From Methanosarcina sp. (lineage in GTDB: Archaea; Halobacteriota; Methanosarcinia; Methanosarcinales; Methanosarcinaceae), in NCBI RefSeq assembly GCF_028693135.1, contig NZ_JAQUVZ010000014.1, positions 22,967 to 86,966 of the forward strand: a stretch of DNA of 64,000 nucleotides, given 5' to 3'. The notes beneath the pieces were generated by a model, which worked only from the letters and a program-made list of their open reading frames with translations, searched no databases and had not been told where the DNA came from. A program made the translations under genes and the position numbers. Of this stretch, positions 38,962-50,596 are shown one piece after another (the first letter of the stretch is position 1; each line of letters starts with the position of its first letter).

Positions 38962-40083
38962 TTATCTTTTCCGCTTCAGGATATAAGCAGTTCCTGCCGC
39001 CAGAACTGTAAGTCCCAGACCCGGCCCGGGAGCTCCGTTTTCTTCTGCAGCTTCGGTTTCGGTTGTCCCCTCTTCCTCACCTGCGGTTTCGGTTACTTCT
39101 CCGGTCTCTCCCTCTGTCGCTTCTACCAGAGGGTTTTCAGTCTCATTTCCTGCCCCTTCCATGTCTGTCAGACCCTGTTCATAAGCTTCAGCGTCCAGCT
39201 TGCTTTCAAGGGTTGTGACAGCAGATGGGATTCTCGGGAAAAGCGGGGAGTTATCGGACCCGCCTCCAGCTACCGGGTATGCGGAATCACATATTCCATT
39301 GCTGTTCTCATCCACACAGGTTTCACTGTAGCCGGTACCTTCAGGGTCTGCCCAGAAATTTCCGCCAATATAGGGACCCCGGACAAGATTACTTCTGGTT
39401 GAGAGGGTACTCTGCCAGGTGTTGTCTGCGTTTACGGTGTTTTCTTCTACATTTTCTGCGTTTTTGAAGTAGTTATTAAATATAATGTTCCCTTTGCTCT
39501 CTTCAAGGGAAACCCCGAAACCGTAGTTATAAGCAACGAGGTTGTTCTGGATCGTGTTTGAGTCCGAACCTTCGAGCTTTATCCCTATTTCGTTCAGGGT
39601 CATGGTGTTCCCGTTTATGTTATTACTTTTCGCATCCTGCAAAAGAACCCCATATTCTGTGTTTCGGGCTCTGATATTGTTGATATAGCAGTTACTGGCT
39701 CCTGTCAGCAAGATCCCTGCTTTATCCGAATCCTCCACCCCAAACCCGCTGAAAGTTACCCTGTCCGCAGTTATTTCTACGGTACTTTCCACAGGGTCGG
39801 CTGCCCTGACAACCGTATTTTCAGGGTTTCTCGAGTCAGACCAGATTTTCACCTGCTTATCTATTTTGAGGTTTTCATCATAAGTCCCGGGGCTTACAAA
39901 AATAGTATCTCCGGCTTTTGCAGCGTCTACTGCAGCCTGTATTGTGGTATAGCCCCCTTCTGCTTCAGGATCCACTTTTAAGTTTGCTGCAGAAACGGCA
40001 GAGCATGTGCATATGACTGCCAGAATAAATGCAACTGCTACTATTTTTAATACCTGTATATTCCGTTCTTCTATTCTTTCCAT
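38962..40083 (-). CDS. NosD-like beta-helix surface protein with C-terminal sorting signal
   Basis: 373 aa. Signal peptide (IVAVAFILAVICTCSAVSA), then LKVDPEAEGGYTTIQAAVDAAKAGDTIFVSPGTYDENLKIDKQV, the same domain start as in the protein at 23823. Beta-helix coils follow to about 210 (NNINGNTMTLNEIGIKLEGS). Next come a Ca-binding-like DENSNGICDSAYPV, an acidic Glu/Thr stalk, and PGPGLGLTVLAAGTAYILKRKR: Pro-Gly motif, hydrophobic helix, basic end. That tail is the PGF-CTERM-like arrangement processed by archaeosortase, predicting a lipid-anchored S-layer-associated protein. Confidence 0.9.
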   Translation of the reverse strand: MERIEERNIQVLKIVAVAFILAVICTCSAVSAANLKVDPEAEGGYTTIQAAVDAAKAGDTIFVSPGTYDENLKIDKQVKIWSDSRNPENTVVRAADPVESTVEITADRVTFSGFGVEDSDKAGILLTGASNCYINNIRARNTEYGVLLQDAKSNNINGNTMTLNEIGIKLEGSDSNTIQNNLVAYNYGFGVSLEESKGNIIFNNYFKNAENVEENTVNADNTWQSTLSTRSNLVRGPYIGGNFWADPEGTGYSETCVDENSNGICDSAYPVAGGGSDNSPLFPRIPSAVTTLESKLDAEAYEQGLTDMEGAGNETENPLVEATEGETGEVTETAGEEEGTTETEAAEENGAPGPGLGLTVLAAGTAYILKRKR

Positions 40084-40563
40084 CTTTAGTTCCCCTTTTA
40101 CTCTTCCATTTCTTTATGGTTTTTCATTCGTTTTTATCGTTTTAGAAACCGTTAATTTCCTCTTTCCTGAATTTCATATGGTTTTCAGGAATGAATCTTA
40201 TCTCTTTTTCATGAATGAATCTTATTCGTTTTTCAGATATAATTCTTTCAATATTTTGTCAGGAAAATAATTTTATCCTGATAAGATATATCTTTGGAAT
40301 CATAAGTTCTGAACAATCCTTCTTGAAAAGTAGGATCTAAAAGATTATAGAAGCGAAATTTGTTTATACTAACCGTTAAGGATTTCCCAAAATTATCTTT
40401 ATGATTAACTGAGTATCCGTACTTATCAGGTACCGAAAATCTAAAGTCCTGAAACCCGACTATCTATAAATGTGCGCAGTTGTAAATGACTGCAGTCATA
40501 ATAGTAAAACCTGAAATCCTTATATCTGAATTGTTTTATTCTTGTCTCGAATGGAGGCTTAAA
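40084..40563. other. divergent promoter region between NosD-like gene and RPA
   Basis: 480 bp between divergent genes. TATCTATAAATG (40461-40472) is the best TATA box for the RPA gene, giving a leader of ~70 nt. A second TATA-like element (CCTTATATCTG, about 40518) is closer. Near 40140-40240 GTTTTTCATTCGTTTTT-like phrases and TGAATGAATCTTAT recur in the leader of the minus-strand gene. No ORF supported. Confidence 0.5.
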
Positions 40564-41925
40564 ATGGATGAAAATATTGCGCCCCAACTTGAAGAGCTAA
40601 CCAGGGCGCTTGGAGATCTTGAAAAGACTGGTATCCGGGCAGAATTCGATAAACTTCTTGCTTTTCGCGTACCTCCGGAGGTTGCAAAAGAAAGTATCCT
40701 CCGAAAGTTTGGTGGAAAAAGAAAAGTTCTGAAAGTAAAAGACCTTTCAGCTTCCCTGAAGAATTTTGAAATAACAGGCAGAATCCTGGACATAGGGGAA
40801 AAGGCAATCCGCCCTCAGGAAGGAGCTCAGCAGGGGCCTTCCAGGCTGTATACAGGGGTTCTTGCAGACGAAACGGGTTCAGTCATGTTTTCCTCATGGA
40901 GGGAGTTGCCGGGTTCGGTTGGAGATGTTCTTAATATCAGAAATGTCTATACCCGCCTCTGGCAGAACAGAGTCAGGCTTTCTATAGGGGAACAATCTCT
41001 GGTATCTAAAGTTTCTGACTCTTCACTTCCTCAGCTTTCCGAACTCTCCAAAAGCCCTGCAAAAAAATTGATTGATATAGTTGCTGCGGATTTCTCCGTA
41101 GGGACCGTAGCCTGTGTACTTCAACTTTCTCACAGGGAAGTTCTGGTCAGGGGCAAGCAGTCTAAAGTGATTTCCGGCGTGCTTGCGGATGAGACCGGCA
41201 GATTACCTTTCACTGCCTGGGTTGAACTTCCGGGCATTGACATAGGAAGCATAATCAGGATAGAAGGAGCCCAGATCCGCATGTTCAGGGGAATGCCTTC
41301 GATCAATATCCTCAGCAGTACTAAATTCTCTTCAGTCGGGCCTGATGACGCTGAAACGCTTGCTTTTACTTTTGAGTCTGCAGCAAAAGTCCCTGTCCCC
41401 ATGAAAATTGAAGAAATAGCCTCAAGAGACAGCATGTACGATATAGCTGCCGCAGGCAATGTTGTTTCCGTCCGACCGGGTTCAGGAATCATTTCCCGCT
41501 GTCCGGAGTGCAGCCGTGTAGTTCAGAAAGCTCACTGCAGGGCGCATGGCAAGGTAGAAGGTGTAAGAGACATGCGGATTAAGGCTGTACTGGATGACGG
41601 TACAGGGGCAATGTCAGTCATGTTTCCAAGGGAACTTGCAGAAACTATCTACGGGAAGACCCTCGAGGAAGCCGAACAGCTCATGTTCTCTGATGTTTCC
41701 AAAGATGCGGTCTATGAAGACCTGAGACGTTTTCTTACCGGCCGCTACCTGGCAGTGCGCGGAAACTCTTCAAGGGGAGAATATGGAATTTCTTTTGTTG
41801 CAGAAGGCTCCTGGGTGCCGGAAGATGACCTTGCTGTAAGGGTAGTTGAGTTGCTGCACAGGCTCGGGGAGGACGAAGATGAACCGGGTTCCGAGGTTTC
41901 CGGGGGAGGGATAAACCTTGCTTAA
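40564..41925 (+). CDS. replication protein A (multi-OB-fold ssDNA-binding protein)
   Basis: 453 aa from ATG 40564 (GGAGGCTT just upstream); the frame is open 26 codons further. Three OB folds are visible: about 55-150 (FEITGRILDIGEKAI...), 170-265 (GTVACVLQLSHREVLVRG... GVLADETGRLPFTAW) and 285-420. The third holds a zinc-finger-like C313-x2-C316-x8-C325-x2-H328. This layout resembles the smaller Methanosarcina RPAs (RPA2/RPA3). It binds single-stranded DNA in replication and repair. It overlaps the next gene, its presumed partner. Confidence 0.88.
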   Translation: MDENIAPQLEELTRALGDLEKTGIRAEFDKLLAFRVPPEVAKESILRKFGGKRKVLKVKDLSASLKNFEITGRILDIGEKAIRPQEGAQQGPSRLYTGVLADETGSVMFSSWRELPGSVGDVLNIRNVYTRLWQNRVRLSIGEQSLVSKVSDSSLPQLSELSKSPAKKLIDIVAADFSVGTVACVLQLSHREVLVRGKQSKVISGVLADETGRLPFTAWVELPGIDIGSIIRIEGAQIRMFRGMPSINILSSTKFSSVGPDDAETLAFTFESAAKVPVPMKIEEIASRDSMYDIAAAGNVVSVRPGSGIISRCPECSRVVQKAHCRAHGKVEGVRDMRIKAVLDDGTGAMSVMFPRELAETIYGKTLEEAEQLMFSDVSKDAVYEDLRRFLTGRYLAVRGNSSRGEYGISFVAEGSWVPEDDLAVRVVELLHRLGEDEDEPGSEVSGGGINLA

Positions 41926-42787
41926 GAGGGAAGTTGCAAAAAGGGTTTTTGCAAAGGAATTCGAAGCTTGCAGAGAGCTTGAGAAATCGGCAAGGCCTGT
42001 GTCCGAATCAGCTGATACTAAATCTCCTAACCTGCTTATCAGCCCTCTGGGGCTTATTCTCAACCGCGTCTTTGCAGTTGGTGTGCTTACCGAACTCGAC
42101 AGCATAGGCACGCAAAATGAAATGTGGAAAGCCCGGATAGTTGATCCTACTGGAGCTTTTACAGTGTATGCAGGGCAGTACCAGCCTGATGCTTCCATTT
42201 TCTTTTCAACTGTTCAGGTCCCTGCTTTCATAGCCCTTACCGGAAAAGCCAGAATTTACGAACCCGAACCCGGCTCTATTTTTATCTCAATCCGGGCAGA
42301 GGAGGCAAATGTTGTAGACGAAGAGATCCGCAATAGATGGGTTGTGGATACGGCAGAACAAACCGTTGACAGGCTTGAGGCTTTTTCGGATGCTCTAAAA
42401 AGCGGATACCATGGAGAAACACTCAGGGAATACTTGCTTGAGAGGGGAATTTCTGAAGAGTTTGCGGAAGGGATTTCCATTGTCCTTGAAAGGGAACGCG
42501 ATCCTTGGAAATTTGCAAAACAGCTCAGGGTTTCTATCAGGGAAGGGCTGAAGGCTCTTAACTTTGAATCCGAAGGCCCTGCAGGAGCCAAGGCTGACCA
42601 GAAGGAGTTCGTACTTGAACTGCTCAGGGAAATGGGTGGAGGCAGGGGGGTTGATTACTCTATTTTTGTAGATTCTGCAGTCTCAAGAGGCATCCCTGAA
42701 GAGTTAGTAGAAGAAGTTGTCCGTTCCCTTCTTTCGGAAGGGCAGTGTTACGAGCCGAAGATCGGGATTATAAGGCTTGTAGGTTAA
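41918..42787 (+). CDS. RPA-associated protein (COG3390 type)
   Basis: 289 aa from TTG 41918, which overlaps the RPA stop and has GGAGG at 41904-41908. N-terminal OB-like part: LLISPLGLILNRVFAVGVLTELDSIGTQNEMWKARIVDPTGAFTVYAGQYQPDA; the C-terminal half is helical with a winged-helix look (KEFVLELLREMGGGRGVDYSIFVDSAVSRGIPEELVEEVVRSLL). Archaeal RPA genes are regularly paired with such a protein, and the two act as a complex. Confidence 0.88.
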   Translation: MLKREVAKRVFAKEFEACRELEKSARPVSESADTKSPNLLISPLGLILNRVFAVGVLTELDSIGTQNEMWKARIVDPTGAFTVYAGQYQPDASIFFSTVQVPAFIALTGKARIYEPEPGSIFISIRAEEANVVDEEIRNRWVVDTAEQTVDRLEAFSDALKSGYHGETLREYLLERGISEEFAEGISIVLERERDPWKFAKQLRVSIREGLKALNFESEGPAGAKADQKEFVLELLREMGGGRGVDYSIFVDSAVSRGIPEELVEEVVRSLLSEGQCYEPKIGIIRLVG

Positions 42788-42935
42788 TCGTGCGGAGTGG
42801 GACTTTAACGATCCTAAAATTAGGGGAATCCGTCTCTAAAAACATGTGATAACGCTTAAGTGTGATTAAGTTGATTGGTATTCTTTGTTAAAATTTAGCA
42901 TTTCACATTTATAGTATTTATCTGGAGAAATTAAC

Positions 42936-44507
42936 ATGAAAGTATTGGTCAGCGACTCACTCTCCAATGAAGGTTTGGAGATTTTAAAAGAGAACTTTAA
43001 TGTTGATGTTTGCACCGGTCTCTCCGAAGATGAACTGGTGGAAAAGATCGGGGCTTACCATGCCCTTGTAATACGTAGCGGCACTCAGGTTACTCAGAGA
43101 GTCATCGAGGCTGCCGACAACCTGAAAATTATTGGAAGGGCGGGAGTCGGAGTCGATAATGTCGATGTGGACGCAGCCACAAAGAAAGGAATCATTGTGG
43201 CCAATGCTCCCGAAGGAAACATGATCTCGGCAGCAGAGCACACAATTGCTATGATGATGTCGATGTCCAGGAATATTCCCCAGGCCAACGCTTCCCTGAA
43301 ATCCAGGGAATGGAAGCGTAACAAGTTCACGGGCATTGAGGTTAAGGGAAAGACCCTTGGAATTGTAGGGCTTGGAAGAATTGGATCCGAGGTTGCAAAA
43401 AGGGCTTCAGGGCTTGAAATGAACCTTATGGGGTATGATCCTTTCATTTCTGAAAAGCGGGCTGCCGAACTCGGAGTCAAGCTTGCTACAGTGAATGAAA
43501 TTGCAAAAGAGGCTGACTACATCACAGTGCACACTCCACTTATCAAGGAGACCCGAAATATCCTTGATGACGAGCAGTTCGCCCTCATGAAGCCAGGGGT
43601 TAAGATCATCAATTGTGCCCGCGGCGGCATCATCAGCGAAGAAGCCCTGACAAGAGCCCTTGAAGGTGGTAAGGTAGGCGGGGCAGCACTGGATGTTTTT
43701 GTAGAAGAGCCTCCTTTTGACAATCCTCTTCTGAAATTTGACAACGTCATTGTAACTCCGCATCTCGGCGCCTCCACACAGGAAGCCCAGGTTAATGTTG
43801 CAATCGACATCGCCAGGGAAGTCGTATCCGTCCTTACTGGCGGGCTTGCAAAGAACGCAATCAATATTCCCTCGGTGAAGCCCGAAGCTATGGCAGTCCT
43901 TGCCCCATACATCAGGCTTTCAGAGCTCATGGGGAAAATTGCAGGGCAGCTTGTAGATGGCAATTACGAGAAGGTAGAAATCGCGTACAATGGGGAAATT
44001 TCCGGAAAAGACACAAGGCCCCTTACAGTTTCTGCTCTCAAAGGGCTGCTTGAAATGGCTCTCGGTTCCGGGGTAAATTACGTCAACGCCCCTACTCTTG
44101 CGAAGTCCAGAAAGATCGCAGTAGTGGAAAGCAAGTCCGAATCTGCAGAAGAGTATTCTTCAACTGTCAGTATCAGGCTCTCCAGCGGAGAAATGGCGAA
44201 GCTGGTTGTCGGAACTGTTGTTGGAGATGAGCCCAAGATTGTTTCCGTTGATGAGGATTGGGTAGACATCTTCCCCGCAGGCCGTATGATCTTTGCCAAG
44301 CACATTAACAAGCCAAACGTTATCGGACCATGCTGTATGGTTCTTGGTAGAAACAACATCAATATTTCAGGCATGCAGGTCGGAAGGGCGGAAGTCGGAG
44401 GCGTGACCATGATGGTTCTTAACGTGGATACCGAGGTCTCTGATGCAATCCTTGAAGAGGTCAGGCAGGTCCCTGGAATCATCAATGCCAAGCTTGTGTC
44501 CCTTTGA
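42936..44507 (+). CDS. serA: D-3-phosphoglycerate dehydrogenase
   Basis: First step of serine synthesis. 523 aa, the long form. Substrate/NAD domains: GRAGVGVDNVDVDAAT, NAD loop GIVGLGRIGSEVAKRASG (about 144-161), NCARGGIISEEAL with the catalytic Arg, and TPHLGASTQEAQVNVA with the catalytic His. An intervening domain (about 320-450) and a C-terminal ACT domain (KPNVIGPCCMVLGRNNINISGMQVGR) follow; the ACT domain suggests serine feedback. Confidence 0.97.
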   Translation: MKVLVSDSLSNEGLEILKENFNVDVCTGLSEDELVEKIGAYHALVIRSGTQVTQRVIEAADNLKIIGRAGVGVDNVDVDAATKKGIIVANAPEGNMISAAEHTIAMMMSMSRNIPQANASLKSREWKRNKFTGIEVKGKTLGIVGLGRIGSEVAKRASGLEMNLMGYDPFISEKRAAELGVKLATVNEIAKEADYITVHTPLIKETRNILDDEQFALMKPGVKIINCARGGIISEEALTRALEGGKVGGAALDVFVEEPPFDNPLLKFDNVIVTPHLGASTQEAQVNVAIDIAREVVSVLTGGLAKNAINIPSVKPEAMAVLAPYIRLSELMGKIAGQLVDGNYEKVEIAYNGEISGKDTRPLTVSALKGLLEMALGSGVNYVNAPTLAKSRKIAVVESKSESAEEYSSTVSIRLSSGEMAKLVVGTVVGDEPKIVSVDEDWVDIFPAGRMIFAKHINKPNVIGPCCMVLGRNNINISGMQVGRAEVGGVTMMVLNVDTEVSDAILEEVRQVPGIINAKLVSL

Positions 44508-44695
44508 ATTTGTTCATCAGTAAATTGTAGGAAAGATATTCCGAAAAACATTCCACTTCGGTACAGGCTTAAATCGGATTTCTGTGCCGGAGACATTTAA
44601 TTTTTTCCGGAATTCTTCAAATGTGAAACTGCATCCCTGGTGGGACTTGTATACATACTGCCCTTCACAGCGCAGTTATTTTTCGAGGTTCGTGA

Positions 44696-45220
44696 ATGGA
44701 AGAACTTAAACGTGTTGTTTCTGCTCCTTTTAAGAAAAATCTTGCAGGCTCTCTCCCGGAAAAAGACTTTGAATTTTCCCTTGCCTTTGATCTGAAATGG
44801 TTTTCCCCGAAGACTGCTTCTGAGGTAAAGAGCCGTGCCCTTGAAGCAGGCTTGCTTTCCCTTAAGGACGGTGTACTTTCACCCTGTTTTGACGTTGAGA
44901 GTGTTCGGCTTCCCCATGCTTTTAAACCACCAGAAGATTTTCTTGAACTCAAAGCTAAAACCGGAAAATCAGGCAACTCTTCTGCAGGGCGCCACAGGGA
45001 AGAATTATCCTTTGAACAGATCCTTGACTTCGTTTCAGCGGACACGGGATTGAACAGACAACGGCTTGTTTCCGAAATCAATTCCATGCAGGACCGGCTT
45101 GCTTATCTTGTGGATATCCGGATAGTGGCACTTATTGTGGCAAGAAAGTTCGGATGCGACATAGAAGTAATACTTGGGAAGGTTTCCAGGGTTGTTCTTG
45201 GCTCTGCCGATTACGCATAA
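44696..45220 (+). CDS. DUF2240 family protein
   Basis: 174 aa. MEELKRVVSAPFKKNLAGSLPEKDFEFSLAFDLKWFSPKTASEVKSRALEAGLL is the recognisable archaeal DUF2240 start, a predicted winged helix. The C-terminal half is helical (RHREELSFEQILDFVSADTGLNRQRLVSEINSMQDRL) and ends in IVALIVARKFGCDIEVILG. Function unknown; it sits directly before the ribosomal protein operon. Confidence 0.85.
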   Translation: MEELKRVVSAPFKKNLAGSLPEKDFEFSLAFDLKWFSPKTASEVKSRALEAGLLSLKDGVLSPCFDVESVRLPHAFKPPEDFLELKAKTGKSGNSSAGRHREELSFEQILDFVSADTGLNRQRLVSEINSMQDRLAYLVDIRIVALIVARKFGCDIEVILGKVSRVVLGSADYA

Positions 45221-45284
45221 TCTTTATGTACTAGAAATGTTATTCACATCATACCAATCCGACTAATCGCTTGATCTTTAATTT

Positions 45285-46204
<920 letters not shown>

Positions 46205-46211
46205 TGGGTGA

Positions 46212-46622
<411 letters not shown>

Positions 46623-46630
46623 GGACAGTT

Positions 46631-46819
46631 ATGATCCCAGTCCGATGTTTCTCATGTGGAAAAGTAATCTCTAACTATTGGGATGAGTACAAAAGACGCG
46701 TCAACGATGGCGAAGACGCGGCTGCCGTAATGGATGATCTTGGGATCACCCGTTACTGCTGTCGCAGAATGTTCCTCAGCCATGTCGAACTTGTTGACGT
46801 GCTTTCGCCGTACCAGTAA
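46631..46819 (+). CDS. rpoN: DNA-directed RNA polymerase subunit N
   Basis: 62 aa, the small zinc-binding subunit equivalent to eukaryotic Rpb10. [24 protein letters not shown] supplies one CxxC pair and [16 protein letters not shown] the second (CC). It helps assemble the Rpo3/Rpo11 platform. The stop codon (46817-46819) directly abuts the tRNA-Pro gene. Confidence 0.97.
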   Translation: MIPVRCFSCGKVISNYWDEYKRRVNDGEDAAAVMDDLGITRYCCRRMFLSHVELVDVLSPYQ

Positions 46820-47189
<370 letters not shown>

Positions 47190-47248
47190 AAACGTAATGG
47201 GATACATTTCAGACGCTGAATGCGTTTTATTGTTGATTCTATATATGA

Positions 47249-48001
<753 letters not shown>

Positions 48002-48074
48002 TTTCGGGACATCCGTCCTGCATACTGCAAGGGTTTATACAAATTGCCCATTCTTATATTATGGGTGATAGGAA

Positions 48075-48872
48075 ATGAGACAACCAGCAGTTGCAGGGCA
48101 GTTCTATCCCCTGCATTGTGATATTCTGGAGAAAGAACTTACACGATGTTTCGAAGGTCTGGAGATCAGGGGACGAGAGGTCCTGGGGGCAGTTTGCCCG
48201 CATGCCGGGTATATTTATTCCGGGAAAGTGGCTGCACATGTTTATGCAACTCTCCCTGAAGCCGATACCTATGTCCTTTTCGGTCCCAACCATACAGGGT
48301 ACGGTTCGCCAATATCAGTATCCAGGGAAACGTGGAAAACCCCTCTGGGAACTATTGATGTTGACCTCGAACTTGCCGACGGATTTCTCGGGAGCATCGT
48401 TGATGCAGATGAACTGGGGCACACATACGAGCATTCTATTGAAGTCCAGCTTCCTTTTCTTCAATACCGTTTCGGACGGGATTTTAAAATTCTTCCTATC
48501 TGCATGGGCATGCAGGATGAAGAAACGGCAGTTGAGGTTGGGAACCTTGTTGCTGACCTTGTTTCCGAAAGTGGGAGACGTGCGGTCATCATAGCGTCCA
48601 GTGATTTCACTCACTACGAAACTGCAGAACGCGCAAAGGAGACGGATGACGAAATTATAGGTGCTATCCTGAATCTCGATGTCTCAGGTATGTATGATCG
48701 TCTCTATAGAAGAAATGCTTCTGTATGCGGATATGGGCCTATTGCAGCAATGCTTTCAGCTTCCCAAAAACTCGGAGGATCCAGGGCAACTCTGCTTAAA
48801 TATGCAAATAGCGGGGATGTTTCCGGAGATATGAGTGCAGTTGTCGGGTACGCTGCAATTATTGTGGAGTGA
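48075..48872 (+). CDS. MEMO1 family protein (AmmeMemoRadiSam protein B)
   Basis: 265 aa. MRQPAVAGQFYPLHCDILEKEL at the start, VCPHAGYIYSGKVAAHVYA, FGPNHTGYGSPISVS, and HTYEHSIEVQLPFLQYRFG, all typical of the MEMO/LigB-like fold whose His residues line a metal-binding pocket. Found in archaea next to mevalonate and ribosomal genes, as here between S2 and mevalonate kinase. The biochemical role is uncertain, though the human protein binds copper. Confidence 0.93.
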   Translation: MRQPAVAGQFYPLHCDILEKELTRCFEGLEIRGREVLGAVCPHAGYIYSGKVAAHVYATLPEADTYVLFGPNHTGYGSPISVSRETWKTPLGTIDVDLELADGFLGSIVDADELGHTYEHSIEVQLPFLQYRFGRDFKILPICMGMQDEETAVEVGNLVADLVSESGRRAVIIASSDFTHYETAERAKETDDEIIGAILNLDVSGMYDRLYRRNASVCGYGPIAAMLSASQKLGGSRATLLKYANSGDVSGDMSAVVGYAAIIVE

Positions 48873-49271
48873 ACTACCCATCACTGAAGTAACGGGCTTC
48901 CTGCTTCATACCTCGAACTACCGTTCATAAGTCTACAGGCTCTACCCTCTGTTCCAGAGGTGAAGAAAGATCAAATTGGTTCTGGTTTCCCTGGCTTGGT
49001 TATCGCTTAGGAATTCAGTACATAGTATAGGATAGAATAGTATTTAGAGGTTAGAAGATAGCGAAAAACAGGGACGTTGACGGCATTCATCCCACCATTA
49101 AAGTAACAGGCATTCTACCTTTGACTTTCGTAAAGACCTCTTGCAAAAAATGATGTATGCTTGTTTTTGATTATGCAGAAAACACCCGGGATAAATTTCA
49201 TGCCGGGATATGTTTTTTTATATTATCTTTTCTTTTACTTATGGTCAGCCTCTCCGAGGATAAAGTTCATT
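48873..49271. other. intergenic region with two related short elements
   Basis: Two similar phrases, CCCATCACTGAAGTAACGGG (48887-48906) and CCCACCATTAAAGTAACAGG (49091-49110), each followed by GC-TTC/ATTC and a short pyrimidine-rich tail. The first can fold as CCC..ACT/AGT..GGG. They may be remnants of transposon ends (IS200/IS605 ends carry such hairpins). The rest has no supported ORF. Confidence 0.35.
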
Positions 49272-49346
49272 ACTTTACATACTCAAATTCCACAAAACTT
49301 TACATACCCAAATTCAATAAAACTTTACAAACTCAAATTCAATAAA
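49272..49346 (+). repeat. three 25-bp tandem repeats before mevalonate kinase
   Basis: Units start at 49272, 49297 and 49322, each beginning ACTTTACA and ending in AATA/CACAAA. The array ends 25 bp before the mvk ATG, so it occupies the promoter/leader position. Confidence 0.8.
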
Positions 49347-49370
49347 ATTTGAAAATTTTTGAGGAATAAT

Positions 49371-50276
49371 ATGGTTTCATGTTCTGCGCCCGGTAAAATC
49401 TATCTTTTCGGAGAGCATGCGGTTGTTTACGGAGAAACCGCGATAGCATGTGCGGTAGAGTTGAGAACCCGGGTGCGGGTAGAGTTAAACAATTCCATAG
49501 TTATCCAGTCTCAAATTGGTAAAACAGGTATTGATTTTGAAAAACACCCTTATGTTTCTGCAGTTATTGAAAAAATGAGGGAATTTGTGCCCATAAAAGG
49601 GGTCTTTCTAACTATTGATTCCGATATTCCTGTGGGTTCTGGGCTCGGTTCGTCTGCTGCGGTAACAATTGCAAGCATAGGTGCTCTCAATGAGCTGTTT
49701 GGCTGTGGCCTCTCCCTTGAAGAAATTGCAAAACTTGGGCATGAAATCGAGATCCGGGTACAGGGTGCAGCAAGCCCTACCGATACCTATGTTTCTACTT
49801 TCGGAGGGGTTGTCACCATCCCGGAACGGAGGAAGTTAAAAACACCTGACTGCGGAATTGTGATCGGGGATACCGGGGTTTTTTCTTCCACAAAAGAGCT
49901 TGTGGCAAATGTCAGGCAGCTTCGGGAGAGCTATCCTGAGTTGATCGGACCTCTTATGGCTTCGATTGGTAAAATCTCCCGAATTGGGGAAACCCTTGTA
50001 CTTTCAGGGGACTATGCTTCCATTGGCAGGCTCATGAACGTAAACCAGGGCCTGCTTGATGCTCTTGGGGTAAATATCCTTGAGCTTTCACGTTTAATCT
50101 ATTCAGCAAGGGCAGCAGGAGCTTTCGGGGCAAAGATTACGGGAGCCGGAGGTGGCGGCTGTATGGTTGCACTTACGGCACCTCAAAAGTCCATACAGGT
50201 AGCTGAAGCCATTGCAAACGCAGGAGGTAAGGTTACCATTACAAAACCCACGGAACAGGGACTGAAGATCGACTGA
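49371..50276 (+). CDS. mvk: mevalonate kinase
   Basis: Phosphorylates mevalonate in isoprenoid (archaeal lipid) synthesis. 301 aa from ATG 49371 (GAGG at 49361). GHMP-kinase motifs: SAPGKIYLFGEHAVVYG (4-20), PVGSGLGSSAAVTIASIGALNE (ATP loop, near 88-109), and KITGAGGGGCMVAL (near 262-275). It heads a run of isoprenoid genes with isopentenyl phosphate kinase and IPP isomerase. Confidence 0.96.
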   Translation: MVSCSAPGKIYLFGEHAVVYGETAIACAVELRTRVRVELNNSIVIQSQIGKTGIDFEKHPYVSAVIEKMREFVPIKGVFLTIDSDIPVGSGLGSSAAVTIASIGALNELFGCGLSLEEIAKLGHEIEIRVQGAASPTDTYVSTFGGVVTIPERRKLKTPDCGIVIGDTGVFSSTKELVANVRQLRESYPELIGPLMASIGKISRIGETLVLSGDYASIGRLMNVNQGLLDALGVNILELSRLIYSARAAGAFGAKITGAGGGGCMVALTAPQKSIQVAEAIANAGGKVTITKPTEQGLKID

Positions 50277-50476
50277 GCCTTAAGGAACTCCCGTGGGTTT
50301 ACCTGCAACGGAAATACCTATATTCTCCACAATCATAAAGATCCGGAATCTTTACGGATTTTTCAAAAAAAGTGTGTTTAAAGGTTGGATTGGGCATTTG
50401 ATACTAATTATTCACGGTTAATTATTCACGGTTGTATCAATGATTCATTGTCAACACTATCTCAGAGTTATCCTAA

Positions 50477-50532
50477 TTATTCACGGTTACTTATTCACGG
50501 TTACTTATTCACGGTTACTTATTCACAGTTTA
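50477..50532 (+). repeat. 14-bp tandem repeat upstream of isopentenyl phosphate kinase
   Basis: TTATTCACGGTTAC at 50477, 50491 and 50505, then a degenerate copy at 50519. Two further isolated copies of ATTATTCACGGTT lie at about 50406 and 50422. The array fills much of the 320-bp gap after mvk, which otherwise holds no ORF. Confidence 0.85.
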
Positions 50533-50596
50533 CTACTGTCGCAGAGTAATCCCTTAAATCTACTGAAAGCTATTTAAAAAGGCATAGAGTGATATA

